A stretch of DNA of 64,000 bases from Clostridia bacterium (lineage in GTDB: Bacteria > Bacillota > Clostridia > Oscillospirales > CAG-382): contig JAFQAP010000030.1 in NCBI GenBank assembly GCA_017399965.1, positions 39,495-103,494 on the forward strand, written 5' to 3'. The notes under the pieces were generated by a model that was given only the letters and a program-made list of their open reading frames with translations, did no database searches and was not told the origin of the DNA. The position numbers and the translations under genes are program-made. Of this stretch, positions 1 to 7,797 are shown one piece after another; position 1 is the stretch's first letter; every line of letters starts with the position of its first letter.

Positions 1-1014
1 ACACAATCTTTAAACAGCCTTTTTGAAGAGATCTCCCGTGTCTGCACGCTGTATATCCCTTCCGAAAACAAAAAAGGCGATTCGGTTTACACCCGCTATG
101 AAGCCGGCGTGGAATATTCAAACAAGCTTAATACCGTAAGAAGCCCCAAAGACTTTTTCTTTCCCCAGATGGAAAATCTGATGGAGTTCAAGACCGAAGG
201 CAAAACGGTTCAGCTTGTTGACATCCGCGAAGAAAACGAAGATTTTATAGTTTTCGGAGTCCGCCCCTGCGACGTAAAAAGCTTTGAAGTTCTCGATAAC
301 GTGTTCCTTAACGAGCCTGTGGATACATATTATAAAAACCGCAGAGAACACGGCGTTATTATCTCTCTCGCTTGCAACCGCCCCGCCGAAACCTGCTTCT
401 GCGGTACCTTCGGTATTGACGCGGCAAAGCCCGAGGGCGACGTTTCCGCTTGGATGACAGAGGGTTATCTCTATCTTAACCCCAACACCGAAAAGGGCGA
501 AAAGCTTGTAAATGCAGTTAGCGGAATTCTTGAAGAATGCGATGACGCGGCAGTTACCAAGCTTCAGGAAAGCATTAATAATATAATGAAGAAACTTCCT
601 CTTGCAAACGTTACCACCGAAAAATTCGGCGGCGGCAAGACCGAAGAATTCTTTAACGCACCTCAGTGGGCAACACTTTCCGAATCCTGCTTGGGATGCG
701 GAACCTGCACCTTTGTGTGCCCCACCTGTCAGTGCTACGATATTAAGGATTTTAATACCGGAAAAGGCGTTATAAGATATCGCTGCTGGGATTCCTGTAT
801 GTATTCCGAGTTTACCAAAATGGCGCACGGTAACAACAGACTTTCCCAGAAGGAAAGATTCAGACAACGCTTTATGCACAAGCTTGTATATTACCCCGAA
901 AACAATAATGGCTTGTTCAGCTGTGTGGGCTGCGGCAGATGTCTTGCAAAATGCCCCATCTCTATGAACATTGTTAAGGTTATGAAGACTTTGGGAGGTA
1001 AAGATAATGGCTGA
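1..1014 (+). CDS. Sulfhydrogenase beta-like 4Fe-4S dicluster protein (5' end outside window)
   Basis: The reading frame is open from base 1, so the true start lies left of the window; the first internal ATG at 109 is not credible because coding continues upstream without a stop. Two cysteine clusters, CLGCGTC with a following CP (about two thirds along) and CVGCGRC with a following CP near the C-terminus, are those of the Fer4 dicluster family that includes sulfhydrogenase beta and anaerobic sulfite reductase A. Such subunits pass electrons between an NAD(P)H-oxidising flavoprotein and a partner in the cytoplasm. The next gene overlaps by 8 bases and is the matching gamma/AsrB-type subunit, so the two probably form an electron-input module. 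The substrate side is set by the downstream flavoprotein rather than by a hydrogenase visible here. Family confident; exact partner inferred. Confidence 0.85.
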   Translation, partial: TQSLNSLFEEISRVCTLYIPSENKKGDSVYTRYEAGVEYSNKLNTVRSPKDFFFPQMENLMEFKTEGKTVQLVDIREENEDFIVFGVRPCDVKSFEVLDNVFLNEPVDTYYKNRREHGVIISLACNRPAETCFCGTFGIDAAKPEGDVSAWMTEGYLYLNPNTEKGEKLVNAVSGILEECDDAAVTKLQESINNIMKKLPLANVTTEKFGGGKTEEFFNAPQWATLSESCLGCGTCTFVCPTCQCYDIKDFNTGKGVIRYRCWDSCMYSEFTKMAHGNNRLSQKERFRQRFMHKLVYYPENNNGLFSCVGCGRCLAKCPISMNIVKVMKTLGGKDNG

Positions 1015-1840
1015 AATTAGAGATCCTCTGATGCCGGTCATCGGCGTGATAACGGACGTACGTATAGACACACCCGATATCAAAACTTTCCGCGTGGTCA
1101 CTCCCGACGGAAAAAAAGCTTTTGACCACCGTCCCGGACAGTGCGCAATGCTTTCAATTCCCGGTGTCGGCGAAGCTATGTTTTCTATAACATCTTCCCC
1201 TACAAACACCGAATATATGGAGTTTTCCATTAAAAAGTGCGGTTGCGTTACCGAGTGGCTGCACCAGGCGGAGGTAGGACAGCAGCTTACCATACGCGGT
1301 CCTTACGGAAAGCCCTTTCCCGTTGACGATGTATTTGCAGGCAACAACCTTCTGTTTATCGCCGGCGGCGTTGGTCTTGCTCCTCTCCGTTCCGTTATAA
1401 ACTATTGCCGTCATTACCGTGACCGTTACGGTAAGATCGATATAGTTTACGGTTCCAGAAGCAAGGACGATCTTTTGGATTATCAGGAGATCATTAACGA
1501 ATGGGCGACGGACGCAGGCGTAAATGTGCATCTGACCATTGACCGTGAGCAAGAAGGCTGGGACGGACACGTTGGATTTGTACCCAACTACGTAAAAGAG
1601 CTCGGCTTTACCACGGATAAGATCGCTGTGCTTTGCGGTCCTCCCATAATGATCAAATTTACATTGAACGGTCTTTACGAATTAGGTTTTGATAAAACTC
1701 AGATTTACACTACTCTCGAGCTTCGTATGAAGTGCGGTATCGGCAAATGCGGCAGATGCAACGTAGGCAGCAAATACGTTTGCAAAGACGGACCCGTGTT
1801 CAGATTTGACGAGCTGGACGAACTGCCCGATGAGTATTGA
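1007..1840 (+). CDS. FAD/NAD(P)-binding oxidoreductase, sulfhydrogenase gamma/AsrB-like
   Basis: 277 residues with the ferredoxin-NADP reductase fold in order: FAD-binding barrel (residues about 10-105), a glycine-rich nucleotide site FIAGGVGLAPLR near 117-128, and a C-terminal 2Fe-2S motif with Cys243, Cys248, Cys251 and Cys259. This is the layout of sulfhydrogenase gamma and AsrB proteins, which move electrons between NAD(P)H, FAD and an iron-sulfur partner. The ATG at 1007 overlaps the upstream stop by 8 bases and is preceded by GGGAGGT at 993-999. It is the second gene of a tightly spaced operon ending in a fumarate-reductase-type flavoprotein, so it is most simply the NAD(P)H dehydrogenase arm of that complex. 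Family sure, physiological electron direction inferred. Confidence 0.88.
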   Translation: MAEIRDPLMPVIGVITDVRIDTPDIKTFRVVTPDGKKAFDHRPGQCAMLSIPGVGEAMFSITSSPTNTEYMEFSIKKCGCVTEWLHQAEVGQQLTIRGPYGKPFPVDDVFAGNNLLFIAGGVGLAPLRSVINYCRHYRDRYGKIDIVYGSRSKDDLLDYQEIINEWATDAGVNVHLTIDREQEGWDGHVGFVPNYVKELGFTTDKIAVLCGPPIMIKFTLNGLYELGFDKTQIYTTLELRMKCGIGKCGRCNVGSKYVCKDGPVFRFDELDELPDEY

Positions 1841-1854
1841 TAAGGAGCAATAAT

Positions 1855-2529
1855 ATGGAGAATATGGTTAATATTTACCTGTTTGGTAAAAAATATTCGG
1901 TTCCCGAAAACCTCACCATTATGTGCGCTATGGAATATGCGGGATACCAGCTTGTTCGCGGTTGCGGATGCAGAAACGGTTTCTGCGGCGCCTGCGCAAC
2001 AATATATCGTATAAAGGGCGAAACTGAGCTTAAATCCTGCCTCGCTTGCCAGACCAAAGTTGAAGAAGGTATGTATATTGCTACACTTCCCTTCTTCCCT
2101 CTGGTAAAACAGGTTTATGATCTTAATAAGGTTACCCCCTCTGAAACTATAATGATGCAGCTTTACCCCGAAATCTACGCTTGCGTAGGTTGTAATGCCT
2201 GCACAAAGAGCTGTACTCAGGATCTTAACGTTATGCAGTATATCGCATACGCCCAGAGAGGCGATTTCGAAAAATGCGCAGAAGAATCCTTTGACTGCGT
2301 AATGTGCGGTGTATGTTCTTCCCGTTGCCCTGCCGGCATTTCTCATCCTCAGGTTGCAATGCTTGCAAGAAGAATTAACGGAAAATACCTTGCTCCCAAG
2401 TGCGGTCATCTTGAAGACCGCGTTCAGGAAATAAACAACGGTACCTTTACCGAACTTATAGAAGCGTTAATGCAAAAGCCCATTGAAGAGATCAAAGAGC
2501 TTTACAACAACCGCGATATTGAAAAGTAA
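1855..2529 (+). CDS. 2Fe-2S/4Fe-4S protein, SdhB/FrdB-like electron carrier
   Basis: 224 residues. An N-terminal plant-type 2Fe-2S region (Cys37, Cys39, Cys44, Cys47, Cys62) is followed by two 4Fe-4S motifs (Cys110/113/116/120 and Cys148/151/154/158), similar in plan to the iron-sulfur subunits of succinate dehydrogenase/fumarate reductase and to heterodisulfide-reductase-type carriers. A TTG at 1837 would extend it by six codons, but the strong AAGGAG at 1842-1847 lies inside that extension and serves the ATG at 1855. The gene sits between the NAD(P)H-oxidising pair and the FAD-binding catalytic subunit, with only 12 bases to the latter, so it probably bridges the two. No membrane anchor subunit is present, which suggests a soluble complex. 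Confidence 0.85.
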   Translation: MENMVNIYLFGKKYSVPENLTIMCAMEYAGYQLVRGCGCRNGFCGACATIYRIKGETELKSCLACQTKVEEGMYIATLPFFPLVKQVYDLNKVTPSETIMMQLYPEIYACVGCNACTKSCTQDLNVMQYIAYAQRGDFEKCAEESFDCVMCGVCSSRCPAGISHPQVAMLARRINGKYLAPKCGHLEDRVQEINNGTFTELIEALMQKPIEEIKELYNNRDIEK

Positions 2530-2541
2530 GGAGGAACCGTG

Positions 2542-4146
2542 ATGTATTCTGAAAAATTCCAAAAATCTCTGGCTGCAGTAGAAGCGGCAAGAGAGGCTAA
2601 TATCGCTCTTGAGCCCCGTCGTATGACCGCTCAGGAAAAGACCGACCTTTTGGCGGCTTACCACCCCGACTACAAGCAGGACGAATTCGAAGTTTTGCAG
2701 ATCGGTCCCAATAAGGGAGATAAGGTTCCCAAGGAGCTTGCAAAGACTCTGCAGGCACACAGCCGTATCACTCCCGAAAGTGTTGACCTCAACTCTCCCG
2801 ATTACGACGTAGACGTTCTGGTTATCGGCGGCGGCGGTGCAGGCGCTTCTGCGGCGATCGAAGCTGATGAAGCAGGCGCAAACGTTATGATCGTTACCAA
2901 GCTTCGTATCGGCGATGCCAACACTATGATGGCAGAAGGCGGTATTCAGGCGGCTGATAAACCCAACGATTCCCCCGCTATTCACTTTGTGGACGCTTTC
3001 GGCGGCGGACATTTCGCTGCAAAGCGCGAGCTTTTGCAAAGACTTGTTTGCGAAGCACCCGAAGCTATACAGTGGCTTTCCGAGCTTGGTGTTGAATTCG
3101 ATAAAACCGAAGACGGCACTATGGTAACCACTCACGGCGGCGGCACTTCCAGAAAGCGTATGCACGCAGCAAAAGACTATTCCGGCGCAGAGATCATGCG
3201 TACTCTCAGAGACGAAGTTCTTAACAGAGGCATCCCCGTTGTTGATTTTACTGCCGCAATAGAGCTTATTCTTGATGAAAACGGAAATGCCGCAGGCGCA
3301 GTTCTTATGAATATGGAAACCAAAGAACTGCTCGTTGCAAGAGCGAAGACCGTAATTATCGCAACCGGCGGTGCGGGAAGAATGCATTATCAAGGCTTCC
3401 CTACCTCCAATCACTACGGCGCAACCGCAGACGGACTTGTTCTCGGTTACCGCGCAGGCGCAAAGCTTCTTTACGCAGAGACTCTTCAGTACCATCCTAC
3501 CGGTGCGGCTTATCCCGAACAGATCTTTGGCGCGCTTGTTACCGAAAAAGTTCGTTCTCTCGGTGCAAAGCTTATAAACGTAAACGGCGAAGCATTTATG
3601 CATCCCCTTGAAACCCGTGACGTATCTGCGGCATCCATTATCCGCGAATGCAGCACCAGAGGAAACGGCGTAGAAACCGATAACGGCACAGCTGTATGGC
3701 TCGATACTCCCATGATCGAAAAGATCGGCGGCGAAGGCACTATCGAAAAGAGAATTCCCGCTATGATGCGTATGTTCGGCAAATACGGTATCGATATCCG
3801 CAAAGAGCCCATTCTCGTTTACCCCACTCTCCACTATCAGAACGGCGGTCTGGACATTACCCGCGACGGTATGACAACCAACGTAAAGAACCTGTTTGTT
3901 GCAGGTGAGGCTGTGGGCGGTATTCACGGTAAGAACCGTCTTATGGGTAACTCTCTGCTTGATATCATCGTATTCGGCAGAATTGCGGGCAAGAGCGCAG
4001 GCGAAACCTGCAAGAACGTAACCGTTGGCAAGCTTACTCTTGATCATATCAACGCTTTTGAGAAAGAGATCGTTGATGCGGGCATCGAAACCGACGCTGT
4101 ATCTCCCAAGCTTCTGCCCGATTACACAAGAAAAGTCAATGCTTAA
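2542..4146 (+). CDS. FAD-binding fumarate reductase/succinate dehydrogenase/L-aspartate oxidase family flavoprotein
   Basis: 534 residues. The Rossmann FAD motif GGGGAGAS lies near residue 97 after an N-terminal extension of about 90 residues, unusual for FrdA or NadB. The family signatures HPTG, TRDVSAASI (proton-shuttle Arg), HYQNGG and the C-terminal HGKNRLMGNSLLD are all present. Members reduce fumarate or oxidise succinate or aspartate. No quinone-binding membrane subunit or NadA/NadC neighbour is present, so a soluble NAD(P)H-linked fumarate (or other enoate) reductase is the best inference. GTG at 2539 and ATG at 2542 are adjacent; the ATG has better spacing from AAGGAGG at 2528-2534. 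The downstream gene is a dicarboxylate-type exchanger, consistent with succinate production and export. L-aspartate oxidase remains possible. Confidence 0.82.
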   Translation: MYSEKFQKSLAAVEAAREANIALEPRRMTAQEKTDLLAAYHPDYKQDEFEVLQIGPNKGDKVPKELAKTLQAHSRITPESVDLNSPDYDVDVLVIGGGGAGASAAIEADEAGANVMIVTKLRIGDANTMMAEGGIQAADKPNDSPAIHFVDAFGGGHFAAKRELLQRLVCEAPEAIQWLSELGVEFDKTEDGTMVTTHGGGTSRKRMHAAKDYSGAEIMRTLRDEVLNRGIPVVDFTAAIELILDENGNAAGAVLMNMETKELLVARAKTVIIATGGAGRMHYQGFPTSNHYGATADGLVLGYRAGAKLLYAETLQYHPTGAAYPEQIFGALVTEKVRSLGAKLINVNGEAFMHPLETRDVSAASIIRECSTRGNGVETDNGTAVWLDTPMIEKIGGEGTIEKRIPAMMRMFGKYGIDIRKEPILVYPTLHYQNGGLDITRDGMTTNVKNLFVAGEAVGGIHGKNRLMGNSLLDIIVFGRIAGKSAGETCKNVTVGKLTLDHINAFEKEIVDAGIETDAVSPKLLPDYTRKVNA

Positions 4147-4161
4147 AGGAGACGTATAAAA

Positions 4162-5427
4162 ATGGAGCTTTTAGGCGGTGTTATAAACTTAAAAAACCTC
4201 CCCACCCTGCTTCTTGTAGTGTTCGGAGTTCTTATGCTGGGATATCTCCTTGGCAGAATTACCGTTAAAGGTGTTTCTCTGGGCGATGCGGGCGTGTTTA
4301 TTATCGCTCTTCTTTGCGGTGCATTACTTTTTAAAGTAATGCCTGAAGGCGGCGAGCTTGTTTTCAGCGGCTCAAAAGCGGCATACGATTTCGGAGACGC
4401 CCTTTCCCTTATAGAAAGTCTGGGGCTTATCCTTTTCGTAACCTCCGTTGGCTTTATTGCAGGACCCAAGTTTTTCGGCAACTTTAAGAAAAACTTCAAA
4501 TCCTACGTATTGCTCGGCGTGGTTATTATCCTTGCAGGCGGTCTTTCCGCTGTCGGCTGTATCTATATGGGCAAAGCGATCGGTTACGGCTCCACCATCG
4601 AATCACAGGACGGCTTCGTTGCAATGATCGTTGGTCTGCTTTCCGGTTCTCTTACCTCCACTCCCGCATTCTCTGCGGCAAAAGCAACTGTTGATGCATC
4701 CCTTCAGGGTCTTGTATCCGTCGGACACGGTATCGCATATATCTTCGGCGTTATCGGCGTTGTTCTTTTCGTTCAGCTCATTCCCAAGCTTACCAAAGCC
4801 AATATGGATGAAGAAAGAGCAAAGCTTATAATTAAAGAAGATAAAGCAAAGGCAAAAAAGGCGGTAAAGCTTTTCCATATCGACCATATGGGAATTGCAG
4901 CGTTCTCCTTTGCGGCGATCATCGGTACCCTTGTAGGTGCTGTTAAGATCCCCCTTTCCGGCGACGGACTTTCCGGCACCTGCTTTGCACTTACCACTAC
5001 CGGCGGATGTCTGCTTACTGCTCTTTTGATGGGACACTTCGGCAGAATCGGCGTGATCAACATTATGCCTTCCGATTCCACCCTTAAGCTGTTCCGCGAG
5101 CTGGGACTTGTTCTCTTCCTCGTTGGCGCAGGTATCCCCGGCGGCGCAGAATTTGTTGAGAATTTCGACCCCATGTATTTCGTATACGGAATAATTATGA
5201 CCATTGTTCCTATGGTTATCGGATTCCTCTTTGCAAAATATGTGCTTAAGCTCAGCCTTCTCAACAACCTTGGTTCTCTTACCGGAGGTATGACCTCCAC
5301 TCCTGCGCTGGGCACCCTTATCAGCACTGCAGGAACCGAGGACGTTGCTGCTGCATACGCCGCAACATATCCTATTGCTCTTATTGCAGTAGTGCTGGTT
5401 TCCCAGTTTATTATAATTCTTTTCTAA
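4162..5427 (+). CDS. AspT/YidE/YbjL-family antiporter (dicarboxylate/amino-acid exchanger)
   Basis: 421 residues with about ten hydrophobic segments. Two homologous halves are visible: each carries a long hydrophobic GL-type helix (LGLILFVTSVGF, LGLVLFLVGAGI) and an S/GMTSTPA motif (SLTSTPAF and GMTSTPAL), the internal duplication of the aspartate:alanine exchanger family, which also includes the succinate exporter SucE of corynebacteria. Family members often carry two TrkA-C domains in the central loop and reach about 550 residues; here the loop is only a short charged stretch, so the regulatory domains are absent. It is the last gene of the redox operon (15 bases after the flavoprotein; GGAGACG-type RBS), suggesting export of the product, possibly succinate. 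Substrate is inferred. Confidence 0.8.
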   Translation: MELLGGVINLKNLPTLLLVVFGVLMLGYLLGRITVKGVSLGDAGVFIIALLCGALLFKVMPEGGELVFSGSKAAYDFGDALSLIESLGLILFVTSVGFIAGPKFFGNFKKNFKSYVLLGVVIILAGGLSAVGCIYMGKAIGYGSTIESQDGFVAMIVGLLSGSLTSTPAFSAAKATVDASLQGLVSVGHGIAYIFGVIGVVLFVQLIPKLTKANMDEERAKLIIKEDKAKAKKAVKLFHIDHMGIAAFSFAAIIGTLVGAVKIPLSGDGLSGTCFALTTTGGCLLTALLMGHFGRIGVINIMPSDSTLKLFRELGLVLFLVGAGIPGGAEFVENFDPMYFVYGIIMTIVPMVIGFLFAKYVLKLSLLNNLGSLTGGMTSTPALGTLISTAGTEDVAAAYAATYPIALIAVVLVSQFIIILF

Positions 5428-5439
5428 AATATCACGTAT

Positions 5440-5479
5440 AAATGTCCCAAGATGCCAAACTGTTTCTTGGGACATTTTT
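5440..5479 (+). terminator. Rho-independent terminator of the redox operon
   Basis: Perfect 13-base arms AAATGTCCCAAGA / TCTTGGGACATTT followed by T-rich sequence, 12 bases after the antiporter stop. Confidence 0.9.
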
Positions 5480-5497
5480 GTATTATACTGTTTACGG

Positions 5498-5526
5498 TTG
5501 ACAAAAGCTCGTATTTGTGGTAAAAA
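5498..5526 (+). promoter_or_regulatory. Sigma-A-type promoter of the band-7 gene
   Basis: TTGACA at 5498-5503, a 17-base spacer ending in TGG, and TAAAAA at 5521-5526. The TGG forms an extended -10. The same arrangement recurs upstream of the patatin and permease genes. Confidence 0.7.
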
Positions 5527-5562
5527 TATGTTAGTAAAATCCATTAAGGAAGGTAGATTGAT

Positions 5563-6636
5563 ATGGCTATAAGTATTATTTCCGGAATTGCCATCGTTGT
5601 GCTGATAGCGGCAATGGCGGCATTGTGTGTTTATTTTTACAAAAAAAGCAGCAAGACGATGCTTACGGTAACCGCAATCGCCGCAGTTGTTCTGTTGGCT
5701 GCAATGGCGATAGTTCCTATGAGCTTCCATACCGTTGAAACGGGTGAAGTTGTCGTTGTAAAGCATTTGGGTGAAGCAAAATACGTCCGCAATGCAGGTA
5801 CATATTTTGACCTTTGGATAACCAACAAATGCGAAAAGTATGATGCAAAGGTTCAGAACGTAGAAATAACCACGTCTGCATACTCCAGCGACGCACAGAC
5901 TATGGATATTGCTATGACACTGCAATACCAGATAATGACCGATAAGGTTATTAACATTGCACAGCAGTACGGTTCATTGGACGTACTCCAGAGCCGTATT
6001 CAGTCTATTGCCATTGAAAAGACAAAGTCTGTTCTCTCCTCTTACAAGGCTATGGATATTATATCCGACCGTGCTTCTATGTCTCCAAGGGTTGAAGAAG
6101 CTATAAAGAGCGCCATTGCAGAGGATTATCATGTTACCATTGCAACCGTGGTGCTTACAAACATTGATTTTTCCGATGCTTTTGAGACCGCTGTCGAGGA
6201 TAAGATGATCGCCGAGCAAAAACAGCTTCAGGCTGAATACGAGAATATGACAAAGGTAGCCGCCGCAGAAGCCGAAGCAAAAGCCGCTGTTCAGAAGGCA
6301 GAAGGCGAGGCGCAGGCAAAACTTATTGCCGCGCAGGCAGACCGTGCAGCTCAAGTAGAATTGGCGCGTGCCGAAGCACAGGCTATTCAGCTTAAATCAG
6401 TTGAAATTGCAAAAGCGCTCGGATTTACCGTAAACGAAAACACCGTAACCGATGAAGAGGGCGTTGAAGTGATCGAATACGTTATAGATTTTTCCGGTAA
6501 GAGCGCCGAAGAGATCGCCCTTATAACCGATTATCTCAAGTATGCCGAATATCTTGCAAAGTGGGACGGTAAGCTTCCCGAAGTAATGACCGGCGAAAGC
6601 GCAACAATAATGATACCTGCCCAAGACAATAATTAA
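5563..6636 (+). CDS. SPFH/band-7/prohibitin-like membrane protein
   Basis: 357 residues. Two N-terminal hydrophobic segments (about 5-27 and 34-54) lead into an SPFH domain (FHTVETGEVVVVKHLGEA onward to about 230), then an Ala/Glu/Lys-rich stretch (about 220-290) predicted as coiled coil, as in prohibitins and flotillins. Such proteins form oligomeric membrane scaffolds and often modulate proteases or membrane microdomains. The second hydrophobic stretch just before the SPFH domain is typical of prohibitins. ATG at 5563 follows AAGGAAGG. The gene has its own promoter and terminator and no obvious NfeD-like partner, so its client is unknown. Confidence 0.88.
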   Translation: MAISIISGIAIVVLIAAMAALCVYFYKKSSKTMLTVTAIAAVVLLAAMAIVPMSFHTVETGEVVVVKHLGEAKYVRNAGTYFDLWITNKCEKYDAKVQNVEITTSAYSSDAQTMDIAMTLQYQIMTDKVINIAQQYGSLDVLQSRIQSIAIEKTKSVLSSYKAMDIISDRASMSPRVEEAIKSAIAEDYHVTIATVVLTNIDFSDAFETAVEDKMIAEQKQLQAEYENMTKVAAAEAEAKAAVQKAEGEAQAKLIAAQADRAAQVELARAEAQAIQLKSVEIAKALGFTVNENTVTDEEGVEVIEYVIDFSGKSAEEIALITDYLKYAEYLAKWDGKLPEVMTGESATIMIPAQDNN

Positions 6637-6642
6637 ATTTAT

Positions 6643-6672
6643 TACTCCCTGTTTCATACAGGGAGTTTTTTA
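6643..6672 (+). terminator. Rho-independent terminator
   Basis: Stem ACTCCCTGT / ACAGGGAGT with a 6-base loop followed by a run of T, directly after the band-7 gene. Confidence 0.9.
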
Positions 6673-6682
6673 TCGTATCCCG

Positions 6683-6711
6683 TTGACAAATCGGCATATA
6701 TGTGGTAAAAA
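6683..6711 (+). promoter_or_regulatory. Sigma-A-type promoter of the patatin operon
   Basis: TTGACA at 6683-6688, 17-base spacer ending TGTGG, TAAAAA at 6706-6711; near copy of the promoter at 5498. Confidence 0.7.
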
Positions 6712-6750
6712 TAAATATGTGTATTTATGTTTTTGAGAGGTGAAGGCGTT

Positions 6751-7596
6751 ATGAATATCGGTTTGGTTTTATCCGGCGGAATGTCAAAGGGCGCGTATCA
6801 GTTGGGAGCGCTCCGAGCTATACGCGAATATATCGACCCAAAGGACGTAAGATTTATAAGCGCGGCATCTATCGGCGCTCTTAACGCTTATGCTTATTCT
6901 TCCGATAATCTGGACGTGGGAAGCTTTATGTGGCATTCCATCAACCTGACTCATTCAAGAGTTTTGGTTACCACCATTCTCCGCAGCGAATTTCTTACGG
7001 AAGTAATACGCCGTCTTTCCAAAAAAGAAGTACAGTGCGAAAAAATGTACGTGCCTTATATAAATTTAAAAACAAGAAGTATTTTTTATACCGATATTGC
7101 AGAAAAAGAGGAAGAAGAGCTAAAAGAACACCTTGCCGCCGCTGTTGCAATGCCCGGTATAAACCACCCCGTGCTTATTAACGAGCTTAATCTTTATGAC
7201 GGTGCTACTGTGGACAATATTCCCGTGTATCCTTTGATGCAGTATAATCTGGATTACATTATCTGTATTCATTTTGATGATTATAACTACACCTTTGAAT
7301 CCCGCTATTTTGATAACAAGATAGTAAAGATCAACTTCACGGGTGACAGCAAGCACTCCATATGGTTTAACAGAAGCGACGTTAAGGATATGGAAATACA
7401 AGGCTATAAAAAAGCAAAGGCGATAATGGATTTTGTGTTTGCAGACGGTCCCGAAAACACCGAGGCAATATACAGTAAGATCGAGGCTTTGAACGCTATG
7501 AACTCCCACAAGGTGCGCCGCACGACTGCTGATATCATTAACGATAATTATGATAAGCTTAAAAAGCGCCTTGCAAAAAGACAAATCGTTGAATGA
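6751..7596 (+). CDS. Patatin-like phospholipase
   Basis: 281 residues. The oxyanion loop GGMSKGAYQLGAL (residues 9-21), nucleophile elbow AASIGALNA with Ser40, and the dyad aspartate in DGATVDN (Asp150) are those of patatin-like acyl hydrolases. The first glycine of the usual G-x-S-x-G is alanine (A-A-S-I-G), a tolerated but uncommon change. No signal peptide, so it acts inside the cell or at the inner membrane face. An upstream ATG at 6727 would add eight residues, but the RBS GAGAGGTGAAGG at about 6735-6746 lies between the two and selects 6751. The following membrane micro-protein begins within 12 bases and an EEP-family hydrolase follows, suggesting a small lipid-related operon. Substrate unknown. 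Confidence 0.87.
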   Translation: MNIGLVLSGGMSKGAYQLGALRAIREYIDPKDVRFISAASIGALNAYAYSSDNLDVGSFMWHSINLTHSRVLVTTILRSEFLTEVIRRLSKKEVQCEKMYVPYINLKTRSIFYTDIAEKEEEELKEHLAAAVAMPGINHPVLINELNLYDGATVDNIPVYPLMQYNLDYIICIHFDDYNYTFESRYFDNKIVKINFTGDSKHSIWFNRSDVKDMEIQGYKKAKAIMDFVFADGPENTEAIYSKIEALNAMNSHKVRRTTADIINDNYDKLKKRLAKRQIVE

Positions 7597-7607
7597 GAGG
7601 AAAAAAT

Positions 7608-7796
7608 ATGAAGATAACCAAACGTATTAAAACCATTGCTGTTTGCGCTACTCTCGCTTGCGGTGCCATCGCAGGTGCGGCTATCGGTATTTTGGTATAC
7701 CAGACCGTTAAAGCGGTTGAGGAAAAAATAAAAAAGACAATTAATATTAAAAATATTTTAAGCAAAATTCCTTTTTTAAAGCGCAAGGTAAAATAA
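7608..7796 (+). CDS. Small single-pass membrane protein
   Basis: 62 residues: a basic start, one hydrophobic alanine/glycine-rich segment (about residues 9-30) and a lysine-rich tail. No family recognised. An in-frame ATG at 7593 overlaps the patatin stop, but GAGAGG at 7595-7600 fits the ATG at 7608. It lies between a lipase and an EEP-family hydrolase with spacings of 11 and 1 bases, so it is cotranscribed and may be a membrane tether or a regulator of one of them. That role is inference only. Confidence 0.6.
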   Translation: MKITKRIKTIAVCATLACGAIAGAAIGILVYQTVKAVEEKIKKTINIKNILSKIPFLKRKVK

Positions 7797-7797
7797 A

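Noticed and set aside
118..1293. 391-codon open frame on the minus strand
   Set aside because: Antisense shadow of the two redox genes, without ribosome binding site; crosses the overlap of two well-supported genes.
2467..4047. 526-codon minus-strand open frame
   Set aside because: Mirror of the FAD flavoprotein caused by its codon use; no family features.
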